Shown here piece by piece: positions 33,114 to 39,988 of a stretch of 39,988 nucleotides of DNA. A program made the translations under genes and the position numbers. Every line of letters starts with the position of its first letter. The first letter of the stretch is position 1. Where the stretch lies: the NCBI GenBank assembly GCA_944391795.1, contig CALXUW010000082.1:1-39988 (forward strand), given 5' to 3'. The notes below the pieces were generated by a model. The model saw only the letters and a list, made by a program, of their open reading frames with translations, searched no databases and had not been told where the DNA came from. The stretch is from an uncultured Clostridia bacterium (GTDB lineage: Bacteria > Bacillota > Clostridia > TANB77 > CAG-508).

Positions 33114-33148
33114 GTTTATACATCTAACACGTAATTTGCTTGCTAGCT
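33072..33148 (-). ncRNA. Antisense RNA of type I TA-like locus 2
   Basis: Minus-strand transcript of roughly 75 nt, starting about 7 bases after its -10 box and ending at the shared terminator. It contains AGCAAATTACG, complementary to CGTAATTTGCT just after the toxin ATG (32999-33010), so it can pair with the toxin mRNA start as well as with the terminator. Ends are inferred from promoter and terminator. Confidence 0.65.
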
Positions 33149-33154
33149 AAATAT

Positions 33155-33183
33155 ATATTAGCACATATTTTATTATATGTCAA
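33155..33183 (-). promoter_or_regulatory. Promoter of antitoxin-like RNA 2
   Basis: On the minus strand TTGACA (33183-33178), 17-bp spacer, TAATAT (33160-33155): the same two hexamers as at locus 1. Confidence 0.8.
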
Positions 33184-33253
33184 ATATTTTATTTTATTCT
33201 TGGTTAAGGTATTAGTGTAAAATTAATGTAGGCAGATAAAAAATTAAATTTTA

Positions 33254-33282
33254 TTGACCTATATTAAAATTTATGATAATAT
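33254..33282 (+). promoter_or_regulatory. fprA-rubredoxin promoter
   Basis: TTGACC (33254-33259), 17-bp spacer, TAATAT (33277-33282); AAAGGAG before the ATG at 33356. Confidence 0.7.
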
Positions 33283-33355
33283 ACTAAAAAAAATAATAAT
33301 AAAAAAACATTTTTTATGGCATATTAAATAAAGATTTAAGAAAGGAGCCTTAAAT

Positions 33356-34534
33356 ATGGACTTATTTATTACAGATAAAATAAAATATATAGGTGCAGAT
33401 GATAGAACTTCTAAATTATTCGAAAGCCAATACGAAATACCAAAAGGAATGTCATACAATTCATATTTAATAAAAGATGAAAAAAATGTAGTAATGGATA
33501 CAATTGACAGAAATGTTACTGAAAAATGGCTTCAAAACTTAGAAAGAGAACTAGAAGGTGAAGAAGTAGATTACCTAGTCATATCTCATTTAGAGCCAGA
33601 TCACGCATATAATATAGGCTTATTAGTAGAAAAATATCCAAATATGAAAATAATAGGTAATAGCGTAACATTTAACATGTTACCAAATTTCTTTAAAATA
33701 AAAAATCTAGAAGAAAGAAAAATGGTAGTAAAAGAAGCAGATACAATAAATATAGGAAAACATACACTTCAATTTTTCATGGCACCAATGGTACATTGGC
33801 CAGAAGTCATGGTAACATATGAGCAAAGCCAAAAGATTTTATTTTCAGCAGATGCTTTTGGAAAATTTGGAGCATTAGAATTTGAAGATGAATGGGACTG
33901 CGAAGCCCGTAGGTATTATTTCGGGATAGTTGGAAAATACGGAAATCAAGTACAAGCCTTATTAAAAAAAGCAAGTAATTTAGATATAAAGATGATATGT
34001 CCACTACATGGACCAATATTAAAAGAAAACCTAAGTTATTATATAGGAAAATATGATATCTGGAGTAAATACCTTCCAGAAGATGATGGAGTATTTATTG
34101 CATGTGCTTCTATATATGGAAATACAATGGAAGCTGCTAAAAAAATGGCCCAAATTCAAAAAGAAAAAGGAGCAAAAAAAGTAGCACTAACAGACTTAGC
34201 AAGAGAAGACATGGCAGAAGCAATAGAAGATGCATTTAGATATGACAAAATAATCCTTGCAGCTGCAAGTTATAATGCAGAAGTATTTCCACCAATGCAA
34301 CAATTTTTAAATCATTTAAAGGGAAGAAATTACCAAAATAGAAAAATAGCAATTTTAGAAAATGGTTCATGGGCACCTTCAGCAGGAAAATGTATCAAAG
34401 AAATGATAGGAAGCATGAAGGATATAGAACTAATTGAACCTCAGGTTACTATAAAATCAAGAATGAATGAAGAAAATATAAAACAAATGGAACAATTAGC
34501 AGATAATATATTAGGAGGTGAAAAAGATGAATAA
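33356..34534 (+). CDS. Flavodiiron protein (anaerobic O2/NO reductase)
   Basis: A 392-residue cytoplasmic protein that reduces O2 to water, or NO to N2O, with electrons from rubredoxin. The metallo-beta-lactamase-like domain (1-250) has the diiron ligands in [10 protein letters not shown] (HxExDH), a later MVHWPEVM histidine, ADAFG and CPLHGPIL. The flavodoxin domain (about 250-392) has [18 protein letters not shown], the FMN phosphate loop, and [12 protein letters not shown]. Such proteins protect anaerobes from oxygen. The rubredoxin gene overlaps its end by eight bases, which fits their partnership. ATG 33356 with AAAGGAGCC upstream. Normal family length. Confidence 0.95.
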   Translation: MDLFITDKIKYIGADDRTSKLFESQYEIPKGMSYNSYLIKDEKNVVMDTIDRNVTEKWLQNLERELEGEEVDYLVISHLEPDHAYNIGLLVEKYPNMKIIGNSVTFNMLPNFFKIKNLEERKMVVKEADTINIGKHTLQFFMAPMVHWPEVMVTYEQSQKILFSADAFGKFGALEFEDEWDCEARRYYFGIVGKYGNQVQALLKKASNLDIKMICPLHGPILKENLSYYIGKYDIWSKYLPEDDGVFIACASIYGNTMEAAKKMAQIQKEKGAKKVALTDLAREDMAEAIEDAFRYDKIILAAASYNAEVFPPMQQFLNHLKGRNYQNRKIAILENGSWAPSAGKCIKEMIGSMKDIELIEPQVTIKSRMNEENIKQMEQLADNILGGEKDE

Positions 34535-34664
34535 ATATCAATGTACAGTTTGCGGATATATTTATGATGAAGAAAAAGAAGGAGTAAAATTTGAAGATTT
34601 ACCAGACGATTGGACATGCCCATTATGTGGAGTTGGAAAAGATATGTTTGAAAAAGTAGATTAA
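34527..34664 (+). CDS. Rubredoxin
   Basis: A 45-residue protein with the two CxxCG motifs (CTVCGYIYD and CPLCGVGKD) that hold one iron, plus LPDDWTCP. It carries electrons to the flavodiiron protein, whose gene it overlaps by eight bases. The ATG at 34527 has AGGAGGTG seven bases upstream, inside the end of that gene. Slightly shorter than the usual 52-54 residues because the loop between the motifs is compact. A terminator follows directly. Confidence 0.95.
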   Translation: MNKYQCTVCGYIYDEEKEGVKFEDLPDDWTCPLCGVGKDMFEKVD

Positions 34665-34682
34665 TTTAAAAAAAGTAAAACC

Positions 34683-34727
34683 AAAATAAGATTATATGTA
34701 AAAAAATAACATATAATCTTATTTTTT
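34683..34727 (+). terminator. Terminator of the fprA-rubredoxin operon
   Basis: AAAATAAGATTATATGT (34683-34699) pairs with ACATATAATCTTATTTT (34709-34725), then T. Confidence 0.82.
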
Positions 34728-34812
34728 TAAAATAAAAAGTGACTTTTTTAATTTTAAATTGTATTATAAGTATAAATAAAAAATGAGTATTAATAAAAAA
34801 GAAAGGATAAAA

Positions 34813-36416
34813 ATGGAAGAAGATAAAAAACTATATAAAGAATATCTAAACGGAAATAAAGAAGCATTAAATAAACTAATATACAAATACAAAAATAACC
34901 TAATATATTTTATTACAAGATATGTAAAAAATATAGAAGTAGCTGAAGATATTTTTCAAGATATTGTATTATATTTTTTAGAGCATAAAGAAAAATATAA
35001 TTCCAAATATTCATTTAAAACATATTTATACATAATTGCCAAATCAAGAGCTTTAAATTACATAAATAAAAATAATACAAAAACCTACTTAAGTGAATAC
35101 CAAAATGAATTAGTAGAAGAAGAACTAATAGAAAATGTAATATTTTCAAAAGAAAGGCAGGAAAAAATTAGAAAAGTAATAAACAAAATGAAAAAAGATT
35201 ACCAATTAGTTATTTATCTAACAAAAATAGAAGGGCTATCATATAAAGAAACAGCAAAAATAATGGACAAATCAGAAAAACAAATAAAAACATTAGCATT
35301 TAACGCAAAAAATAAATTAAGAAATTTACTAATTAAAGAAAAAGTAATAGAAGTGAAAAATAACAAAATAATAAAACTAATTACATGGATATTATTAGTA
35401 ACCCTAATTACAAGTTCTGTAGTTTATGCAGGATACAAAGTATATAAAATATACCAGGCAACTATAACTCCAACATATACACGGAAAATTAGGAGAAACA
35501 AATACAAATAATATATGGGTAGGAACATTTGAACTTGCTTGGAATGAATTTATAGAAAAAGAAGTAAAAGTTCCTCCACAATTTAAATATGAAAAAGATA
35601 ATGAATTATTAAAAATGTTAAACAAGCAAAGTTTTACAAAAGAAAATTTATCCGGAGATGACTATATAATAGAAATAGGAAGGTCAAACTTAGAAACTAA
35701 AGAAAAAATAATAAAAGACGTAAAAGAAAAATTTGGAATAGAAATTGAAAAAAACTTAAGCCCCAATTTTAAAAAAACAAATGGATATACAATTTATACA
35801 CTTTTAGTAAAAAATTTCGAATTCAAAGTACCGTTTACTAAATTAGAAGATGATTTTTTTGGTAATCAAGAAGACAAAGTAGAATACTTTGGAATAAATG
35901 CTAACAGTTCTGAAGAACTAAATCAAAATGTAGATGTATTATTTTGCAATTCTAAAAATGACTTTGCAGTAAAATTAAAAACAAAAGAAAAAAGTAAAAA
36001 CGGTGTAGTAGACGAAGCTTATTTATATAGAACAGATGAAAATATGAGTTTTGAAGAATCATATAATCAAATGAAAGAAAAAGAAGAAAATTATAAAGGA
36101 GAAAAAACTTTTTTAGAATCTGACGAACTAAAAATTCCATATATAAATATAGATACCTTAATAAATTATCGGAGAATTATGTGGTAAAGAAATAGAAGGA
36201 ACAAACGGATTATACATAGCAAGTGCATTCCAAAATATAAAATTTTCACTAAATGAAAAAGGTGGAAATTTAGAAAGTCAAGGAGTTATACAAGATGCAA
36301 GCAAATCACAAAATCTTGCTAGCAGATACTTTTATTTTAAAGATAAATTTATCATATTTTTAAAAGAAAAAGGAAAAGAAAAACCTTATATGGCACTTAG
36401 AATACAAGAAATATAA
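34813..36416 (+). CDS. ECF-like sigma factor fused to a membrane helix and extracytoplasmic domain (with two +1 shifts)
   Basis: About 533 residues after joining three frame segments. Residues 1-165 are a sigma-70 factor of ECF type: region 2 (ALNKLIYKYKNNLIYFITRYVKN, EDIFQDIVLYFLEHKEKY, FKTYLYIIAKSRALNYI) and region 4 (LVIYLTKIEGLSYKETAKIMDKSEKQIKTLAFNAKNKL). A membrane helix follows (about 187-208) and then about 320 outer residues, opening with GKLGETNTNNIWVGTFELAWNEF and not otherwise recognised. A sigma factor tied to the membrane by its own C-terminus suggests self-contained signalling with release by proteolysis. Start ATG 34813 (GAAAGGA before it) is preferred to 34783, which lacks a ribosome site. 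Both joins are CGG sites. Confidence 0.82.
35482..35484 (+). other. +1 frameshift site at CGG (sigma factor fusion, first)
   Basis: ACA-CGG-A: skipping C gives PTYT-G-KLGETNTNN. Without the shift the protein ends nine residues later, just outside the membrane. Confidence 0.82.
36170..36172 (+). other. +1 frameshift site at CGG (sigma factor fusion, second)
   Basis: TAT-CGG-A: skipping C gives LINY-G-ELCGKEIEG and opens 81 more codons. Confidence 0.82.
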
Positions 36417-36489
36417 TCTTTAAACATCGACTAATTTTGTAGAAATCCAGATGTAAGATTATTAGAATAAAAAAAGGGGGTACTAAAAA

Positions 36490-37467
36490 ATGAAAAGAAA
36501 ATATTTAAAATTTATAATCATAATTGTAATATTAATAACAATTTTGCTATTAGGAATTTATATCTATAAAATGAACAATAACAATATTAAAAAATTAGAA
36601 AACCAAAATCAAATAAACACACAAAATGAAAGTTCTTCTAATATTAAAGAAAATATAAATAAAAGAAATTATGCAAAAATAGAAGACTTACCAGAAGAAT
36701 ACATGGTAGAACAAGCTATAAAAGATGGATGTATAGTTCTAACCTATAAAGAATCTAAAAATAAAGAACTATTACAAGAATTTATAAAAAATGTAAACAA
36801 TAACATACCAGATTATATAAGAATCTTAGAATTTACTGTTGAAGGAGACCAAATAATAAAAGACATAGAATTAAAAGAAGATGGAGTAATTTACTATACA
36901 GTAGATAATACAAGAGATAAATATATGAGTAAAGAAGATAGAATTATACAAAAAGAACAATATAATACAAATGAATATAGGATAATAGAAGATGAATATA
37001 AAAATAAACAAAATGTATATTTTGAAAATAAAAATGAAGACTTTAATAGCAGAAAATATATTTGTACTTACATTTTTGATTTAGAATATAATAAAAATTT
37101 TAACCTAATATATGAAAGACAAAAAAATTTAGGAATTACTGAAATTTTAAAAAAGAAAGAACCATATAATTATAGTGTTTATAGTTTTGGAGGAGACGTT
37201 AAAGTAGAAATTAATGGAGAAAAATTAGATTTAAAAGAAGCGGTTTTAAGTAATAAAATATCTATGAACGACATAATTAGAAAATGTGTAGATGACGAAC
37301 TAAATGGAAAGGTTAAAACAAGTGAATATAGTGATGGAGGAACGACCATCTATAAATACGAAAATCATTGGATAATAAAATGCAATACCTTAGACGGATC
37401 AAGAGATGTATTTATAGGAATGCCAAATATGATATATAGTAATGGAACTGTGCAATTATCTACTTAG
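36490..37467 (+). CDS. Membrane-anchored protein of unknown function
   Basis: A 325-residue protein not recognised. One N-terminal membrane helix (about residues 5-26, FIIIIVILITILLLGIYIY) is followed by an asparagine-rich spacer and an outer domain of about 270 residues, acidic and basic by turns, without cysteine pattern or known catalytic motif. There is no lipobox. It follows the sigma factor fusion by 73 bases with AAGGGGG before the ATG, and could be its target or partner; that is inference from position. Single frame, no damage. The bidirectional terminator at 37502 ends it. Confidence 0.7.
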   Translation: MKRKYLKFIIIIVILITILLLGIYIYKMNNNNIKKLENQNQINTQNESSSNIKENINKRNYAKIEDLPEEYMVEQAIKDGCIVLTYKESKNKELLQEFIKNVNNNIPDYIRILEFTVEGDQIIKDIELKEDGVIYYTVDNTRDKYMSKEDRIIQKEQYNTNEYRIIEDEYKNKQNVYFENKNEDFNSRKYICTYIFDLEYNKNFNLIYERQKNLGITEILKKKEPYNYSVYSFGGDVKVEINGEKLDLKEAVLSNKISMNDIIRKCVDDELNGKVKTSEYSDGGTTIYKYENHWIIKCNTLDGSRDVFIGMPNMIYSNGTVQLST

Positions 37468-37501
37468 TAATTATTCATTTAAAATATATACAAGAATATA
37501 T

Positions 37502-37542
37502 AAAAAAGTGAAATAAACTATTAACATTTATTTCACTTTTTT
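37502..37542. terminator. Bidirectional terminator
   Basis: AAAAAAGTGAAATAAA (37502-37517) pairs perfectly with TTTATTTCACTTTTTT (37527-37542). Confidence 0.85.
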
Positions 37543-37545
37543 ATG

Positions 37546-37716
37546 TTATTTTTTCTTATCTTCTTTATTTTTCTTAAGCATCTTTTCTTTAGGCACAACA
37601 ATATTTTTAGGTCTATTAGTATTAGGCTTTCCAGCCTCTAAATGATCAAAAACAGGTGAAATATCTAAATTAGACCCATCGCCAGAAACAACTTCAATCT
37701 CCTTTTTATCTTCCAT
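37546..37716 (-). CDS. 56-residue conserved-looking small protein
   Basis: ATG at 37716, TAA at 37548-37546, with GGAGGGG five bases before the start. The acidic first half (MEDKKEIEVVSGDGSNLDIS) leads to PVFDHLEAGKPNTNRPKNIV and a lysine-rich tail (PKEKMLKKNKEDKKK). No cysteine or membrane helix. Codon use matches real genes here, with a good ribosome site and a terminator directly downstream, so I regard it as expressed. I do not recognise the family. Its upstream region (37717-37857) is shared with the divergent scpB promoter. Confidence 0.72.
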   Translation of the reverse strand: MEDKKEIEVVSGDGSNLDISPVFDHLEAGKPNTNRPKNIVVPKEKMLKKNKEDKKK

Positions 37717-37790
37717 AAAAACCCCTCCGTAAGTAATCTAAAAATATATTAACACAAAATAAAAAAAACTGCAACAAATTTAGAAAAATA

Positions 37791-37819
37791 TTGACATATT
37801 AGCCTTTTTTTGACATAAT
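37791..37819 (+). promoter_or_regulatory. scpB promoter
   Basis: TTGACA (37791-37796), 17-bp spacer, CATAAT (37814-37819). Confidence 0.65.
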
Positions 37820-37857
37820 AGATAGGTAAAAAAGATAAAATGTAGGGAAAGATAAAA

Positions 37858-38475
37858 ATGGAAATAGATAAAATAAAATCAATAATAGAAGCTATACTTT
37901 TTGCTAAAGGAGAAGTAGTTACCAAAAAAGAACTAATACTAACTTTAGAAATAGAAGAATCTGACTTAAATAGTATAATATCAAGTATGCAAGAAGACTA
38001 TAAAAAACAAGAAAGAGGAATAGAATTAATACAAGTAGAAGATGGATATGAATTATGTACAAAAAAAGAATTATATGAATACATATACCCAATACTAGAT
38101 AAAAGAACAAAACCAAATCTTTCAAATGCCTCATTAGAAACTTTAGCAATAATTGCATATAATCCAAGAATAACAAGAGCAGAAATAGAATCTATAAGAG
38201 GTGTTTCAGCAGATGCTTGTGTATACAAACTATTAGAATATGGCTTAGTAGAAGAAGCAGGAAAAGCAGATTTACCAGGAAAGCCAATGTCATATAAAGT
38301 AACAAATGAATTTTTAAAAATGTTTGGATATAATTCACTAAAAGATTTACCTGAACTTCCAAGATATAAACTAGATGCAAATAAACAAATAGTAATAGAT
38401 GAACTAATAGAAGAAAACGAAACTATTGAAAATAATATAGAAGAAGAGGCTCCATCGCCCAAAACAGAGCAATAA
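37858..38475 (+). CDS. scpB: Segregation and condensation protein B
   Basis: A 205-residue subunit of the SMC-ScpAB condensin, with two winged-helix domains. IKSIIEAILFAKGEVVTKKEL is the family opening; RTKPNLSNASLETLAIIAYNPRITRAEIESIRGVSADACVYKLLEYGLVEEAGKADLPGKPMSYKVTNEFLKMFG is the very conserved second domain, here quoted only by its key parts: LSNAxLETLAIIAYxPRITRxEIExIRGV. An acidic tail of 35 residues ends it. scpA is not beside it. ATG 37858 with TAGGGAAAG upstream; proS follows after 35 bases. No frameshift. Confidence 0.94.
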   Translation: MEIDKIKSIIEAILFAKGEVVTKKELILTLEIEESDLNSIISSMQEDYKKQERGIELIQVEDGYELCTKKELYEYIYPILDKRTKPNLSNASLETLAIIAYNPRITRAEIESIRGVSADACVYKLLEYGLVEEAGKADLPGKPMSYKVTNEFLKMFGYNSLKDLPELPRYKLDANKQIVIDELIEENETIENNIEEEAPSPKTEQ

Positions 38476-38510
38476 AAATTAAAAGATTAAAATATAAAGG
38501 AGAGATTAAT

Positions 38511-39798
38511 GTGAGATTATCAAAAACAGGAATGGGTTCAACAAAATTAAATAATATAGATGAAATGTACCCAGCACAAAGCATATTATTACAAACAGGC
38601 CAATTAGTACAATATGGAGCAGGAATATTTGGCTATAATACAATACCACTATTAGTAAGAAAAAACATAGAAAAAATAATTGAAGAAACCTTAAACAAAT
38701 ATGGCTGTATAGAAGTTTTATTACCAACCTTACAACCAGATACAATATGGAAAAATTCAGGAAGATATGACCAATACATAAATGATGGAACAATGTTAAT
38801 TACCGAATCAAACAAAGGAACATTCTGCTTAGCTCCAACAGGAGAAGAAGCAATGCTAGAATTTGTAAGAGAAAAACTAAAATCATACAAGAATTTACCT
38901 GCAACATTCTACCAAATAGGCGAAAAATATAGAAATGAAATTAGAACCAGAGGATATTTACTAAGAGGAAAAGCATTCCCAATGCTAGATGCATACAGCT
39001 TTGATCAAGATGAAGAAAATATGGCAAAATCATATGAAAATGTACGAAAAGCATTTTTAGAAATATTCCAAAAAATAGGTTTAAATGTAATACCAATCGT
39101 TGCCGATAATGGAGCTATGGGAGGAAAAAAATCCGAAGAATTTATGCTAATATCTAATCAAGGAGAAGACAAAATACTTTATGATGAAAATACAAAAATA
39201 GGATTAAATACAGAAATTCTAGAAAGAGAAGATTACAAAGAATTTTTAGCAAATGAATATAAAATAAATGACTTATCAAACTTTAAAGAAATAAGAACAA
39301 TGGAATTAGGGCATATCTTCCAACTAGGAACAAGATATTCTAAAATGATGAACGGAAAATATATAGACAAAGATGGAAAAGAAGCTTTATATTACATGGG
39401 ATGTTACGGAATAGGAGTAAGTAGAACATTAGCAGCCCTTTATGAACAATGTTTAATTACAAGTGAAAAATGGGGACCTATGCGGATTTGCTTTACCAAA
39501 AACAGTTGCACCATTTAAAGTTCAAATAGTTCCAAAAATTGAAAGTGAAGAGAAAAAAGATTTTGCAAACAAATTATATCAAGCTATGCAACAAGAAAAT
39601 ATAGGAGCAATACTAGATGACAGAGAAAATATATCAATGGGAGCCAAAATAAAAGATTGCAAAATATTAGGAACTCCATACTTAATAGTAATAGGAGATA
39701 AACAACAAGGAGAACAAATTGAATTAGAAGACATAAAAACAGGAGAAAAAAATACATATAATATTAAAGAATTAATAGAAGAATTAAAAAGAATATAG
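38511..39798 (+). CDS. proS: Prolyl-tRNA synthetase, compact form without editing insertion (with +1 shift)
   Basis: A class II synthetase of about 428 residues that charges tRNA-Pro. Motif 1 region with GYNTIPLLVRKNIEKIIEE; TxE loop CLAPTGEEAMLEF; motif 2 YRNEIRTRGYLLRGKAFPMLDAYSF; then GRAMGGKKSEEF-like ADNGAMGGKKSEEFML; motif 3 GCYGIGVSRTLAALYEQ. Only about 45 residues stand between GEDKILYD and LGHIFQLGTRYS, where the usual bacterial enzyme has a 180-residue Ala-tRNA editing domain, so editing must be absent or done by a separate protein. The anticodon domain begins after the CGG 39483 shift: WGPMGFALPKTVAPFKVQIVPK. GTG start 38511 with AAAGGAGAG upstream. Confidence 0.93.
39483..39485 (+). 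other. +1 frameshift site at CGG (proS)
   Basis: ATG-CGG-A: skipping C gives WGPM-G-FALPKTVAPF; the zero frame loses the whole anticodon-binding domain. Confidence 0.9.
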
Positions 39799-39829
39799 AA
39801 AGTTACAATTTAAGGAAATTTTATGTAAG

Positions 39830-39988
39830 ACAAACCGACCTTGGGTGGATGATATGTATAAAAAATTTATGTAATGACGAATGCGACAGGAGTAAATAAT
39901 AGCCCTTCTTAATATAAAATACATGAGGAAGCGTGAAGAATGTAACGAGAGGCTCATGTATTTTATATTTAGAAGGGCTTTATTTACG
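39830..39988 (+). ncRNA. Candidate structured RNA with a long stem, downstream of proS
   Basis: After proS the base composition changes to a GC-richer stretch without a gene (CCGACCTTGGGTGGATGA, then GACGAATGCGACAGGAG). It runs into a 27-bp stem with one mismatch: left arm 39901-39927 (starting AGCCCTTCTT), right arm 39953-39979 (ending AGAAGGGCT), with a purine-rich loop GGAAGCGTGAAGAATGTAAC. No strong U-run closes it. It may be a leader or riboswitch-like element of a gene beyond the window, a terminator, or a stand-alone RNA. I do not recognise the family. Confidence 0.45.

Noticed and set aside
369..39485. Treating the CGG breaks as ordinary pseudogenes
   Set aside because: They hit essential genes (mraY, ftsW, holB, proS, rsmH) with one identical signature and otherwise perfect coding quality. 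Independent decay would give mixed indels and stop codons. Systematic sequence error remains possible, but all sites respect codon phase and lie before glycine codons, whereas GG also occurs often across other codon boundaries.
39840..39900. T-box leader, because of the GGGTGG word
   Set aside because: The T-box core AGGGTGGNACCGCG and the specifier stem are not present.

Overview
The window is very AT-rich, uses AGA/AGG for almost all arginines, and has Gram-positive style Shine-Dalgarno sites and SigA-type promoters. Its gene content (mra/dcw division cluster, ricT, lepB, scpB, four-subunit pyruvate:ferredoxin oxidoreductase, flavodiiron protein, rubredoxin, 2[4Fe-4S] ferredoxin) points to an anaerobic, low-GC Clostridia-like Bacillota, probably a gut or other anoxic-habitat commensal. 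The species cannot be named from the sequence.

Layout. 1-215: the end of a serine-recombinase element that cuts into a peptidase M15/peptidoglycan-binding gene (rest of gene 214-639). 672-1052: an XRE regulator on the minus strand. 1248-5316: mraZ (with its operator repeats), rsmH, ftsL and a class B penicillin-binding protein of SpoVD architecture. 5290-12399: a 7.1 kb element inserted in that PBP gene, carrying a sortase-type pectate lyase, a 52-aa protein and two tandem large serine recombinases. The PBP C-terminus with its PASTA domain resumes at 12400. 12928-24794: TPR-like protein, pyrBI, murE, mraY, ftsW, murG, a sensor kinase, lepB, holB, ricT. 24883-31010: ferredoxin, a type I toxin-antitoxin-like locus, an LPG-synthase-like flippase protein, a HAD phosphatase, and porGDAB on the minus strand. 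31173-34664: PadR plus a SEDS-family protein, a second type I TA-like locus, fprA and rubredoxin. 34813-39798: a sigma factor fused to an extracytoplasmic domain, a membrane-anchored unknown, a 56-aa minus-strand gene, scpB and proS. A strongly folded RNA-like segment closes the window.

The most striking property is genome-wide in style. Eleven genes, most of them housekeeping genes, appear frameshifted, yet fourteen of the fifteen breaks beyond homopolymers lie in well-recognised proteins and all fifteen have one signature: a single extra C in front of a GGN glycine codon, so that the ribosome meets an in-frame CGG. Skipping one base at CGG restores every conserved motif. By hand count about forty other CGG trinucleotides in genes are out of phase, and I found no in-frame CGG used as plain arginine. 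This suggests that CGG is an unassigned codon that triggers +1 frameshifting onto glycine. The alternative is a systematic sequence error that happens to respect codon phase.

A second layer of interest is the PBP-interrupting element: joining its two flanks at a shared CA dinucleotide restores the PBP reading frame exactly, as in excisable elements that split sporulation genes. A third is a pair of homologous 22-residue hydrophobic peptides, each with its own promoter, a convergent antisense RNA and a shared bidirectional terminator, organised like the Fst/par type I toxin-antitoxin loci.
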